A DNA stretch of 64,000 nt from Clitoria ternatea (Eukaryota > Streptophyta > Magnoliopsida > Fabales > Fabaceae). Shown here piece by piece: positions 1 to 10,698 of the stretch. The notes under the pieces were generated by a model. It was not told the origin of the DNA. It made no database searches and saw nothing but the letters and a program-made list of their open reading frames with translations. The stretch is taken from the NCBI GenBank assembly GCA_037962975.1, contig CM075675.1, positions 46,794,501-46,858,500 on the forward strand. The letters run 5' to 3'. The number at the start of each line of letters is the position of its first letter. Positions within the stretch are counted from its first letter, which is position 1. Both the position numbers and the translations under genes were made by a program.

Positions 1-1019
1 TAAGTTTCCGATTTTTGTTCGTTGGAAATTGCTGCTTCTGCTTGCTCTAGGAACGCCATACCGGCCCCATGCCGTTACCTCCAATGTATAAGTTACAGAA
101 AATGTTTCTCCAATTCTATTTATGTTATTCTTTTGGAATTCAGCTCTTCTAAAGTAAAGAGATGGACAAAATGAGTTAGTGGTCATCCATTGTTAATTTG
201 AAGTTAATTTAAAGTTAGTTATAACTAATTTTAAATCAAGGTAAGATGATCTTTGACTTTCTCGCTTTACCAATTTCTTCATTTTTGAGGAGTGTCATCC
301 CTTTTTTTCACCGTGACCTCATTTTAGTTTTGTGGACAGGAGAAAAATACAATCTAAATCAGTAGAGCTTATATAAACAATGGTTTTACTAATGCATGCT
401 CAGAACACATTTTAATGGAATTCATTTAAGTTTATCCTTTAGAATAATGATAAAAGGGGAGAAAGCAAGTGTTTGAAAGTGGAAGAACTAGAATTTAAAC
501 TTGATTCTACCAGTTTATGACCATGCTATGCATTAATTATGTCTGGCTTACAGTATTGATATTTATATAAATGATACTTGTTCATTCAATAATTTATTTA
601 TTAATATTATAAGTAAAAAAATTTAAGAGCAATAAATAAGAGAAATAAAAATAAAATAAGAAAATAAGTAATTATTTTATAAAAATTAATATTGATTATA
701 TTTTTTAATATGTGTTTTGTTACATTCCGAATAATTAAATAGAAACAAATAGAGTATAGTAATTTTATATAATTTTTTATATACATTTCAGCAATAACTT
801 CAAAGATAAAAGTAAACAATCTTATGAGAAAATTGTCTATTAGGTCTGTCTTAAAAATTTTGGTCATAAAAAAAGTTCTCAAATAATTTAATTTGTTATT
901 ATATTAGTTTCATTTGTGATTGTGCTAAAATAAGTTGATGTAACACGATAAATGTTATATGTCATGTATTATGTTAGTATTCATGGCCACTACCATATTA
1001 GTACCATATTAGCTTCTAA
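1..1019. other. AT-rich intergenic sequence, no gene seen
   Basis: Very AT-rich with frequent stops in all frames. The short open frame around 607-882 is low-complexity (Ile/Phe/Leu/Lys) and resembles no protein I know. No RNA gene or repeat boundary was recognised. Confidence 0.6.
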
Positions 1020-1639
1020 GAGTGTTTATGGATTGGATTAAATTACTTTTAGAGTAAAAAGTCATTCGATCGAATTATAAAATTGCAATACAATTTGGAT
1101 TGAAATAGTTGAAATAATTTTTCAAATTCAATTTGATTTGACAAAATGTGATTTGGATTGGATTGGACTTCTGTTTTTATACTTTTATTTACTATTTAAT
1201 TAAAAGGTAAAAATAAATATTATTTCATTAGTAATCTTTAGTGCTAATACAAAATGTAAAACTTAAATAGTAAAGAAATCAATGAAACATAAAATTAAGT
1301 TTAAATTGAAGTTAAAAATAATAAACTTGTAAATACAATAAACATTAAGATATGTGTCTCATAAAAAATTATAAAAAATACCACTTTAAAAGTAAATTTG
1401 ATAAATAATTGAGTAAATGAATATATAATTACATATATATTATTATGACAAGTATATTTTATAAATAAAGTTATTTATAGAAATAAAAGTTTGGTTAGAT
1501 TGGATTGGATCAATCCCAAAATATAGATCTGAAATCTAATCTAATCCTATAAAAAATTTCAATTTTTTAAGTTTTTAGTTAGTTTAGTTTTTTATATTTT
1601 TGGATTGATTTTACTATTTACATTGGTTTATAAACACCC
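1020..1639. mobile_element. MITE-like non-autonomous DNA transposon
   Basis: The left end reads GAGTGTTTATGGATTGGAT and the right end, on the other strand, reads GGGTGTTTATAAACCAATG, so the segment has imperfect terminal inverted repeats. The interior has no coding potential and is rich in GGATTGGATT and its complement, which acts as subterminal repeats. The size (about 620 bp) and AT-rich interior suit a hAT-type MITE. I could not find a convincing target-site duplication, so the exact ends are uncertain. Confidence 0.45.
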
Positions 1640-2240
1640 TTGTTAACACATATGATTCATTATTTTGACATGATACGTGTCATGTCAATTTTTACTGGCC
1701 TAGTTACCAATTAAGGATTAATGTGATGACTAATTAGATTATTAAAGAACATACTTCATGCTCAAAATCTTTCAACGACCAAATTGGTGACGACTTAATC
1801 TTTATAGGACTACATAAAAGATTATTTTTTATTCTATTAAAGGACACCTAAATAAAAATAAAGTTAACATATATATCTTTAGTTACTTATGTTTATTTAA
1901 AAATGTTTATTTAAATTTTTGGTTTAGTTACTTTTTTTGTTAATTTAGTACTTTATTTTTGTTAAAATTTGTAAAAAGTGTCTAAAATTGTTATATCCAC
2001 TTGCTTTATTATGTGCTCATATGACCACTTGAGATAACATATAAATCATTTGTTAACTGTGTTGCTTTGGGTGAGGAATACTTAAAATTAAAAAAAATTA
2101 AACATTGATCATATATAAAAGGAAAAATTTGTAAGAGTAACAATCATTTATTTTTTTGATGGTTGTAGATTTGTTACGGAAATAAAAGTATGGCCTTATT
2201 TGTAAAATTATTATAAACTTATATACAAAATATATCTTAA
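1640..2240. other. AT-rich intergenic sequence
   Basis: No open frame with protein-like composition, no RNA gene and no clear repeat structure was seen. Confidence 0.5.
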
Positions 2241-2249
2241 ATTGTATAT

Positions 2250-2790
2250 GATTCGTTCTCGATACCGGTAGCTGAGACAGATAGGTAATTGCATCTGTTC
2301 TCCCTGTGTTACCAGCCTCATCGGTATGCCTTCGGACTGTAAATCCATATGAGGCGTTCTCCATACCGGTATGTCCAGCTTCTTACCTTGCACACCGGAA
2401 AGTATCCACGTCACCCGACAAAAGGTACAAGGTACAGCCGCAAGGAGGATATGCGAGAAACGCGGCTCTCCCCGCGTCGTGTCAGAATCGTACACTGAGC
2501 AGTGTTACATTACTAAAATTCCCTGGAATCCTTGTTCTATTTTTACACTCATAAATAGTCGATTCTGTTTCACTGACTTGAGCGTCATAGAATCTTCGCA
2601 GGTGACACCATCTTTCGCCACTCTACAACGCGAAAGCTTGGTGTGTAGGATCTCCAGGACATCAAGACCAGACTCTCTCACTGAGAGTTCGGATTATAAT
2701 ACCGGAAACCCACTGTACCACTGTACAAACATTTCTATCCTTCACTTTTGAGGTTGGTCCCCATTCCAAATCTTTGACCCCGGATTAGAC
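2250..2790 (+). repeat. Probable fragment of an LTR-retrotransposon LTR/leader
   Basis: A block of clearly higher GC content between AT-rich flanks. It contains a TATA-like segment (ACTCATAAATAG near 2548) followed by TGACTTGAGCGTC near 2575 and a CGCAGGTGACACC-like run. I remember a similar TGACTTGAGCGTC...GCAGGT leader at the end of Tat/Ogre-type Ty3 LTRs in legumes, so this may be the 3' part of such an LTR. No matching second LTR, PBS or coding region was found. The small open frames crossing it (2211-2751) are probably incidental. Confidence 0.35.
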
Positions 2791-3159
2791 GTTGTATAAT
2801 AATATTTACAAGAAATATATTTTAAATTATATATTAAATGTTTATAAATATATTATTAAATATACTTAACATTTAATAATACTTTCAGATATATTTACGA
2901 AAAATATACTTTAAATTATATAAGTATATTGTAATATATTTAAAGAAAGGGTCTTTTGGCTTCGCAGTTATACTAAAAAGATCTTATTTTTATTTTAATA
3001 TATAGAATAAATTTTTAATTTAAATTTTGACTTAAAAAATATTTTATTTAGAAGTGTCGGACTGTGGGGTACCTTGGTCATCAAATCTATGCATAAACGG
3101 AGGGGATAAAACAGATGATACAACACACCTAAAAAAATAAGTGCAGAAACAGTAATCTA
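2791..3159. other. AT-rich 3' flank of the resistance gene
   Basis: Short AT-rich sequence downstream of the CNL stop codon, which lies at 3160-3162 on the minus strand. It presumably holds the 3' UTR and polyadenylation region. No distinct element was recognised. Confidence 0.45.
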
Positions 3160-5454
3160 TCACAAATCCTGGTACTCATCCAATTGAATGTATCTGTCAC
3201 CAATCCAAATGCCAGGATCAGAGATCCTCCTTTGTTCTTGCAGTAAAGGACACTTCCAGATGTCAAGATCAACTATAGAGATAGGCAATGTATCTTCTCC
3301 TATTGACTCAAGCTTACTACAATCAAGGATCTGTAGTTTCTTTAGCGAAGTGAGGTGCTGAAGCCCTTTGCTATCCAAAGTTTTGAGATTTGATAATCCC
3401 TGAATCCCTAGTTGAACAAGAGTCGGAGGCAGCAAATTTTCCTCTGGAAAGGACTCCACATCTTCACATGTTCCCTCAATAAAGAAGTCCCCAAGTGAGG
3501 TCAGAGATGACATGTTCCAATCCATCCGGTGGGCAATGAGTTTGTCACAGTCCCTAATCTTGAGTGATTCCAAGTTAACTGGCAAACCTCCATTTGGAAG
3601 TGACACAATTTCTGGACAACTCCATACTTGGAGTTCCTTTAAACTTGAGAGAAGAGTGTGCATTCCTTCAGGAAGTGACCTTAACTTGTTGCAGTAACGG
3701 ACCTTCAAAGATGTAAGATTTGGTGCAGGCAATCCCCCATCAGGAAAATTTACAAAATTAGGACATCTCCATATGCACAATGATTGGAGGGAGGCAAGGT
3801 GCCGTAGCTCAAATGTTCTCTCCTCCCTCTGTTGAACTGAATCAGTGAGATGTTCCAAATTTTTGCACCCCCAAATGGCCAGAGACTTGAGTTTGGGAAA
3901 GAAGTCCAGAGGGAAAGACTCCAGAGAATGACAACTATTGTGTATTTCTAATGATTCAAGTGATTGGTGGCACCCATTTACTTGTTCTAGGAGTTCAACT
4001 TTCCAACAATTGTCAATATGCAATGTATGCATAGAGGGAGCAGTTGGAAATGAAGTATCAAGCTGCTTACAGTATCTCAAGGTAAGATTGGTGAGAGAGG
4101 GAAGACAACCAGGCAAATCCCCTTGAAGAATTGGACATTCCTCCAGATGAAGCTCTCTGAGACAAGGGAAAGCTCTACAACTTTCATCGTCAATTTCATG
4201 AGTCCATCTCTCCCATGCTGGCATACTGTAAAAAGTAAGAATTTCAAGAGAAGGAAAAGGCTTGTTCCTTGAATTACAACCAACTCCATAGAATTCTGAT
4301 CCAATGATAACTAGACTTTTAAACTTTGAAATATGAAGTTCTTTCAGAGAAGGAAGCTGTCCAAGAGGTGGCAATGTGTAGCAGTATTTACAATGTTTAA
4401 GTGACAGACAAACTAGTTGAAAGAATGAATGATCTCCCAGCCAAGTTGGAAACTGTGTACCTGTAAAGTGCAGGACTTCAAGAATTTTCAAGTTGGTATG
4501 TGGCTTCAACTTGTCAAGTATGCTTTTTTCATTATGAGAATTATCTGTATCTGCGGCCCGGCCCCAGTCCAAACTCAGCTGGTAAAGACTCGTCTTGTCC
4601 TTCAACTTTGCCTTTTCTACATCCCTTGGATCAACCACATGTTTTAAGTTTTGGATCTGCAAAGAACCTCGAAGATGTGATAGTTCCCCCAATTCACCAA
4701 TTGAAGAACCACGTTCTTTTCCAACAACAAAATTGCTCAACTTTTGGAGGCTTTTTAGTTTACTCATGTGCAATGGCATCCCTTCTAATGGAGATCCTGT
4801 GATGTCAAGATGTCTTAAATTTACCATACAATGCATGTTTGTTGGCAATTTTGTGAGATTAGGACATGTTGCTACCTTCAATGTTTGTAAGTTGTATAAA
4901 GTAGAGACTGAACTGGGCAACTTCTTGATCTGAGTGTGAGACACATCTAAATATCTTAGATGCCTTAGTTTTCCAATGAAGAGAAGCAACTCATTGATAC
5001 TACCACGGGAACCAACCAAAGATAGCACCCTTAAACGCCTAAACTTGGTTAATAGATCATGTGGAACCTTATTAAAAAGGCATATGGGTGGATCTACCAA
5101 GCTCAGTTGCAAAATGGTGCGCAGGCTATTTGCTTTGTAGAAAGCCTCCAAGTTTATGGAAGGGTGTCTGCAGGCAATAATCTGTGACAAATGACGAGTT
5201 GATCTCCCAGCATCTTCATTCGAGTTGTTTTCCAATCTGATGCAAAATTTTCCAGATACATGTTGAGCTAAGTCATTGATAAGATCATGCATCACAAAGA
5301 GCGATTCATCATTTCTTGATGGTTGGAAAAATGACCTGGATACCAGTTCATGAAAGTAGTCATCTCCAACTTCTTCAATTCTCTTATTCCTCCTTGGTTC
5401 TTGAAGCAAGTTTTCTGCCATCCAGAGCAATACCAACTCCTCCTTGTCAAATTC
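3160..5454 (-). other. Orphaned ARC2-MHD-LRR part of the CNL gene
   Basis: This stretch continues the resistance protein after the frameshift. It opens with the conserved EFDKEELVLLWMAEN segment of the winged-helix region, carries the MHD motif (VMHDLINDLAQ), and then LxxLxxL repeats to a C-terminal SDPGIW...LDEYQDL tail. An in-frame ATG at 5491-5493 lies just upstream, so the frame looks like a 777-residue gene, but its first dozen residues are the out-of-frame reading of the preceding coding sequence and the insertion. It has no promoter of its own that I can see and is best treated as the 3' part of one damaged gene. Confidence 0.75.
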
Positions 5455-6980
5455 ATGAATCATATCCTTTAGGGAATATTGAACAATAAGCAAAGCACCG
5501 TTTTAAATGTGAAGGAAGATAATAGTAACTTAATCTCAAAGCTGGAAGAATATTGCTCATTGCATCTGACAACTCCCATATGTCACTGTTCAATATGTTG
5601 TCCCATTCTTTGGTGTTGGTTTTTGAGCGCAAGAGACCTCCTAATGTTTTGGCTGCAAGAGGCAACCCCTTACATTTTTTAGCAATTTTTTTGCCCGTTT
5701 CTTCCAAAGTTGGATCCGTTCTTGAGTTTCTGTAATCAAATGCATGTTTTGCAAACAACATCCAACAGTCATCATCTGACAAATACCTCAAATGATATGA
5801 TGGAATAGTTTGCATTACGGATGCCACTCTCTCACTTCTAGTAGTAACAATGATCTTACTCCCATGAGCACCATATTGCAAGAGATTTCTCAGTATATCC
5901 CAATCAACATAGCTCTCATTCCACACATCATCAAGCACAAAAAAATACTTCTTTCCCATAAGCCTTTTCTTCAGCTCAACTTGAAGTGAATTCAGATCTC
6001 TAGTTCCATAATTACACATGGTAAGAATCCCCAAAATTGTTTCTGTTATCTTAAAAATGTCAAATTCTTCAGAAACACAGACCCAAGCTTTGAGATCAAA
6101 TTCTTCCTTGCCCCTATCATCATTGTACACTAGTTGAGCTAAGGTGGTCTTTCCAATTCCAGCCATACCTACTAGGGGAATCACTCCTATCTTCTTGTCA
6201 TCTCTTCCAACATCACATAGTAACTTGATTATGGCCTCTTTATCCCCATCTCTTCCATAAACATAGCAACCTTCAATTAAAGATGTTGTTGGAGTTTTTT
6301 GTGACAGCCTGATCCCTTCATCCCTATTTAGACCAAGTACATCTTTCTGCTTCGCAATAAAATCTAATTTATCAATGATCTCCTCCATATTTTCTTCTAA
6401 TTCTCTATCATAAGAACTCCAAGGAGAGTCAAAGTTTCTTACCTCTGTCAGAAACACACAAGACACATATCAAAAGACATCAAGATTCAAGAGTGTTTTG
6501 GAAAAAACTTGTGTCTCTGCTATTTCATGAAATAACAATTCAGAAACATTACAAGGGAGAAGTTACACCAATTTACAGCAGATTTACAGGAATTAGAATC
6601 AGCTCTTAAAACTAATGTCTATACATGGTAATAAAATAACACTGCAATGAATAGGTATAACTTACAACAGATATATTAACAATCTCACCTACACCATACT
6701 TAGCTTTAGTGTAGATCTCATCCAATAGATCATCAGCCTCATATGCAGCTTCTTTAAGTTCATCAAACCATTCCTTCACTGCTGAACTTGTAATTTGCTT
6801 TCCCTCTGCATCATCAAGAACTCCTTGAAGTGACAACAAAATCAGCTTCAACTTCTTCAGCAACCTGTAGTTCAGTTTCTTCCCCTTCAAAAAACCAACG
6901 ACCTCAGGTGAAGCTACTCTCTCAAGCAACACATTAAAGACAGCACCCAAGAAAGCTCCACCAACAAGTTCCAAAACCAT
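5453..6980 (-). CDS. Predicted truncated CC-NB-ARC product of the broken CNL gene
   Basis: Splicing 6980-6689 to 6444-5453 gives an open frame of 427 residues. It has an Rx_N four-helix domain at about 5-97, a linker with the family-typical R-N-F-D-S and FIAKQKDVLGL segments, P-loop at about 190-198, LDDVW at about 268-272, GLPL at about 357-360 and CFAYCSIFPK at about 414-423. It stops before the MHD motif and all LRRs. The donor G|GTGAG (6689/6688) and acceptor CAG|AG (6445/6444) restore a continuous frame from the coiled coil into the linker, which is why I prefer this splice to reading through. Such a CN-type protein would keep the nucleotide-binding core but lose the auto-inhibitory and recognition LRR. 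Whether it is made, or is removed by nonsense-mediated decay (the stop is in the last exon), cannot be seen here. Confidence 0.7.
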
Positions 6981-7072
6981 GGTGTCTCAGTAAACACAAA
7001 TTTTGAATAAGATGGCTAGAAAACTTTGATAGCCTGTATTGATGAATTGCGAACCAAATAGAACCAAAGTTG

Positions 7073-7099
7073 TTGACCCGGTTTAGGTATCCATATATT
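7073..7099 (-). promoter_or_regulatory. Possible CNL promoter: TATA-like box and W-box
   Basis: On the minus strand, about 115 bp upstream of the CNL start codon, an AATATATGG TATA-like run lies at 7091-7100. On the plus strand TTGACC at 7073-7078 matches the W-box core bound by WRKY factors, common in defence-gene promoters. Both motifs are short and could occur by chance. Confidence 0.3.
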
Positions 7100-7414
7100 C
7101 TTTAGTAAGACAATGACAGAGGGCCCAACAAGAGGTAAAAAGGAGCAATCTTATCCTCACCATGAAGGCAGCTTGGACAGCGATGAACATTCCAGGAAAA
7201 TGTTAATAGTCTAAAATCTTTAAAAAATGAATTGTGAAAGTTCATGCTCGGATCAGTCATATGTTTATGTCACTTTTTATTCTCTTTCTTTAGACCATTC
7301 TTCACTTGATGGTACCACAAGTTATTAGAAGAAGAGAAAAACAGAAAACATCAATTTACTCCTTCAAAGATGAAGTGGCCCCCTTTAGCTCCTAAGAAGC
7401 TCCGCTCGTGTCTA
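7100..7414. other. Intergenic sequence between CNL gene and hAT element
   Basis: No coding frame or RNA gene was recognised. This is the distal upstream region of the resistance gene. Confidence 0.4.
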
Positions 7415-7719
7415 GCATGCTACAAGGTAATCACATAGCGGTCGCGGCTTATCACGGTAAGCCAAAAAAACTTTATAAAGGTCATAGTGGCCACTATAAC
7501 GGCCTATGGCGGTTACATAGAGAACACAATAAAATAATGCAATATATATATATAGCTGCATAATGTCATATAGAAGCAAAACAAACTACCATAATATCAT
7601 TTTAAAGCCAAGAAAACATCATAAGTCTTTAGTCAACCCAATAATAATGCATAAAACATAAATCCTACAATAAAAGGCAAGGAAAACAACAATGCAACAT
7701 GTAGAAAAGGCCTAGAAAT

Positions 7720-10338
7720 CTAATCATCTTCATCTTCCTCCCCTTCCTCTTCTTCAACATAATCATTCTCATTGTGAGGAATTAAGGAAAATCCTTCAGC
7801 TTCTTCTCCTTCAGAGCTATCGAAAACAATATCTTCCAATTCTTCTTCCTCTAAGTCATCATCAAATTCAGCTTCTGTTTCTTCTTCTACTTCAACCACT
7901 TTCTCTTTTCCTTTTCTTGTTGAAGAACCAATTCCTCTTCCTCTACCCCTTTTAGACACAGTTAAAGCAGATGTTTGTTCTTTTCTCCGTTTTCTTTGCC
8001 TTGTGTAGACTCTAGGCTCTCCAATCCCTGAAATTTTATAAACATCTCTCCACAATAAAGAATCATCTCCCTCAAAAACCCTCTCATCATCATGACCTCC
8101 ATCATCCATTTCTCCAACTAGCCATTCATTACAATCATTAATCTCATTAAGGCAAATTAGATCAGTTTCATCCTTAAGGTTGTATCTTCGTTTGAGTGCT
8201 TGGTTATACTTAACATAAACTAAATTATGCAATCTTTAATGCTCAAGCCTATTCCTTTTTTTAGAATGAACTTGCATAATTTAGAAATAAAAAATGATAA
8301 AAAAATATTGTAGTGAATTTACTTTTAGAAAATAATTCAAAGATGATAATTCGTAATTTACTTGCTCAAAGACACTCTAATTTCTTTCACAACCAGATGC
8401 ACTACAAGTTAAGCTCAAGATCTTTATGGCTAGATGTTGCAAATGAGGAGCATAAGAACCAAAGAGTCGCCACCATTAAGCTGTAAAGTGAAAATTCCCA
8501 GTTGTTACTTCTTACTAACTTAACAATAACACTTATATGCAAAGTAATTATTGCTTTGATTTTACCTGGGGCTGTTGTGTTCCTTATAGTTATTGCAAGT
8601 TGACTACCAAACAATCCGTTTGTAGTTTTATAAGCATGTAGCTCCATCATTATCTTTTGCTCCACCTCTAGGTCTACCACCAACTTATGAATGCACTCAT
8701 ACAGCCATCTAGCAACCTCATTATCAAACTCCATTCTGGGGCTAGCATAAAACAACTCCAGATTCAAAAAGTGACCAGCTGCATGTAATGGGCAATGAAG
8801 CTGGAAATTCCACCTTTCTTCAATGATCTGAAAAACTTTGTACTTTATCTCTTTATATTTGAAAGACTTCATAATAGCTTCCTTTGCTTTGTCCATTGCT
8901 TCATACTGGCTGTCTTTCTCCATCCACAAGGTGAAGAACCTTCACAAGTGGAGCCATCACTTTCAAGATATACACAACGTTCCTCCAAAAACTTGGCATT
9001 AGTACAGTTTTGCAAGCTTCCCTACCTTTGGCCTTCAATGACAACTTGTTTCCATTCCACTCATCCAAAACAAACATTTTCCTAAGATTTGCCTTCTCTT
9101 GATAGATCCTCTCCAAGGAAAGATAAGATGTCGCAAATTGAGTCACTGCATGTCTCACTAGCTCTCTTTTGTTTGTAAATTGCCTCAACAAGCTTAAAGT
9201 GCTTGAATGGCTATAAATGAAACCCACCAATGAGATTTCTCGTTGAAGTGTCTTCTTAATCATTGGGATCTTGCCAATATCCTCTAACATCAAGTCTATA
9301 CAGTGTGCTGCATGTGGAGTTCAAAAAATCTTTGGTCTCTTTTCCTCCAACTTCTTCCCAGCAAGAACACAATTGCTTCCATTGTCTGTTATGACTTGCA
9401 CTATTTTTTCCTCTCCAATGTCCTCTACAACAACATCAAGTAATTCAAACAACTTCTCCCTAGTCTTCACAAAGTTAAAAGCATCAATAGACTTGATGAA
9501 CATTGTCCAATGGAATAGTTCACCAAAAATTTAATCAAGCATCTTTGTTTCTAATCCGTCCAAGCATCAGACATTAGAGAGCAACCAAAAGTTGCCCACT
9601 ACTCTTTGTGATCCTTTATTAATTTATTTGTGTACTCCACTTCCTTCGTGAGGAGTGGCACTCTAATCTCATGAAAACTAGGAGGTTGCAGATGTTGTCT
9701 ATACGCTCCAATGGCTGCAATCATGTCCTTAAAGCTTTGCAACTTGACTATATTGAAAGACAACCCGGCTTGGTACAAAAAACGAGCTATGTATTGATGT
9801 GCCTTTGATGTTACCTCCTTATCACAAGCATCTCTTATAATTGTTTATTTCAAACTTTCCTTCTGATTTTTAGCAATAGCGGATTACGGTCGCCGAAAAT
9901 AAAGATCAATAGGACCTTTCAAATTGGCCTTCTTACTATGCAACACTGCTGGCAGATTGGGTTTGGGATTGAGATTCTAATCCTTTGATAATATCTACAG
10001 CAGCAACCTCATCCTCCCCTTCACTATCAATAATCTCTTGCACCACTTTTTTTAATAGCTTCTCTAGTCTTCTTCTTTTTTTTCATTTACAGCAGCCAAG
10101 AGTTCTTCCCTAACCTCCACTGGACAAGTTAGGTAAGGTGCAACATTACCTGCCTTTCTCATAAGATGCTCTTTTCCTCTTGTAATCCCTTCTTTCATCA
10201 CCTTTCCACAAAATTTACACTGAACCACATTGGTGTCCCCTTCATTCACAGTTGTGTAATATTTCCATCCAATATCTGTCCTATTAGACCTTGTAGTTCC
10301 AGTGGCTGTAGCATTGGTTAGGGGGGATTTGTTGCCAT
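7720..10338 (-). pseudogene. hAT transposase remnant (BED finger, DUF659, acidic tail)
   Basis: Read on minus from an ATG at 10338. A BED-type zinc finger (CKFCGK...H) lies at 10249-10064. A DUF659-like region follows (DKEVTSKAHQYIARFLYQAG, FGCSLMSDAWTD, ITDNGSNCVLAGKKL) down to about 9320. The catalytic-core continuation spans 9293-8402, and a C-terminal basic then very acidic tail spans 8232-7720. It is dead: a C6 run near 10321-10326 has lost one base so the N-terminal frame breaks after six codons, in-frame stops interrupt the KE/WATFGCS and AWTD/KQRC segments, and several frameshifts separate the later blocks. The parts remain in the correct order, so this is a decayed autonomous copy rather than a host gene. 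Confidence 0.8.
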
Positions 10339-10698
10339 CTAAGGAAGCTAGAACCTAAAAGAGAATTGCAATCTAGTAAGGCTGAGAGGTGAAGCTGAAA
10401 GGTGAGGAATTCTAGAACTTGAACTGAAATCTAGAAGTGCAAGTGGTGGTCGGTCTGGTGAGGTTGAGAGGAAACTGCAGTGATGAGGCTAAGAGGGAAC
10501 TTGTGCAGGTAGTGATGAGGCTTAAATCTGGAACTTGTGCAAGTGGTGGTCAAGAGAGAAGGGGATGAAGAATGCAGGAGAGAGGGGACGTGACAGGGGA
10601 CAAACAGGAGAAGAATGCACACAGAGAGGAGAAGAAGACAGCGTGCAGAAGCAGAGGAGAACGCGTGAGGTGGTCATGCGGTGGTCACGCAGTGGTCG

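Larger units (their letters stand above)
3160..6980 (-). pseudogene. CNL (CC-NB-ARC-LRR) disease-resistance gene, RPP13-like, frameshifted
   Basis: An intracellular immune receptor of the coiled-coil type, which in this family detects pathogen effectors and triggers defence through nucleotide exchange in the NB-ARC module. Exon 1 (6980-6689) encodes an Rx-type N-terminal domain. A 244-bp intron (6688-6445, GT-AG, phase 1) follows, then one long exon with NB-ARC and LRR. P-loop GMAGIGKTT, kinase-2 LDDVW (the final W marks CNL), RNBS-B, GLPL, RNBS-D CFAYCSIFPK, MHD and at least a dozen degenerate LRRs are all present. The full layout would be about 1,190 residues, normal for legume RPP13-like proteins. 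Seven extra bases at about 5455-5461, just after the FPKGY motif, shift the frame and create TGA at 5453-5455, so the LRR is cut off. The rest of the gene shows no further break, which suggests a recent lesion, a strain-specific null allele or an assembly error. Confidence 0.9.

Noticed and set aside
607..882. 91-codon frame on minus, hydrophobic
   Set aside because: Low-complexity translation of AT-rich DNA with no domain or context. A real membrane protein cannot be excluded but nothing supports one.
5453..5493. Interpreting the CNL break as an intron or as two genes
   Set aside because: There is no GT-AG pair that restores the frame, and the overlap sequence matches one continuous protein except for seven bases. 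A second gene would start without its own N-terminal domain.
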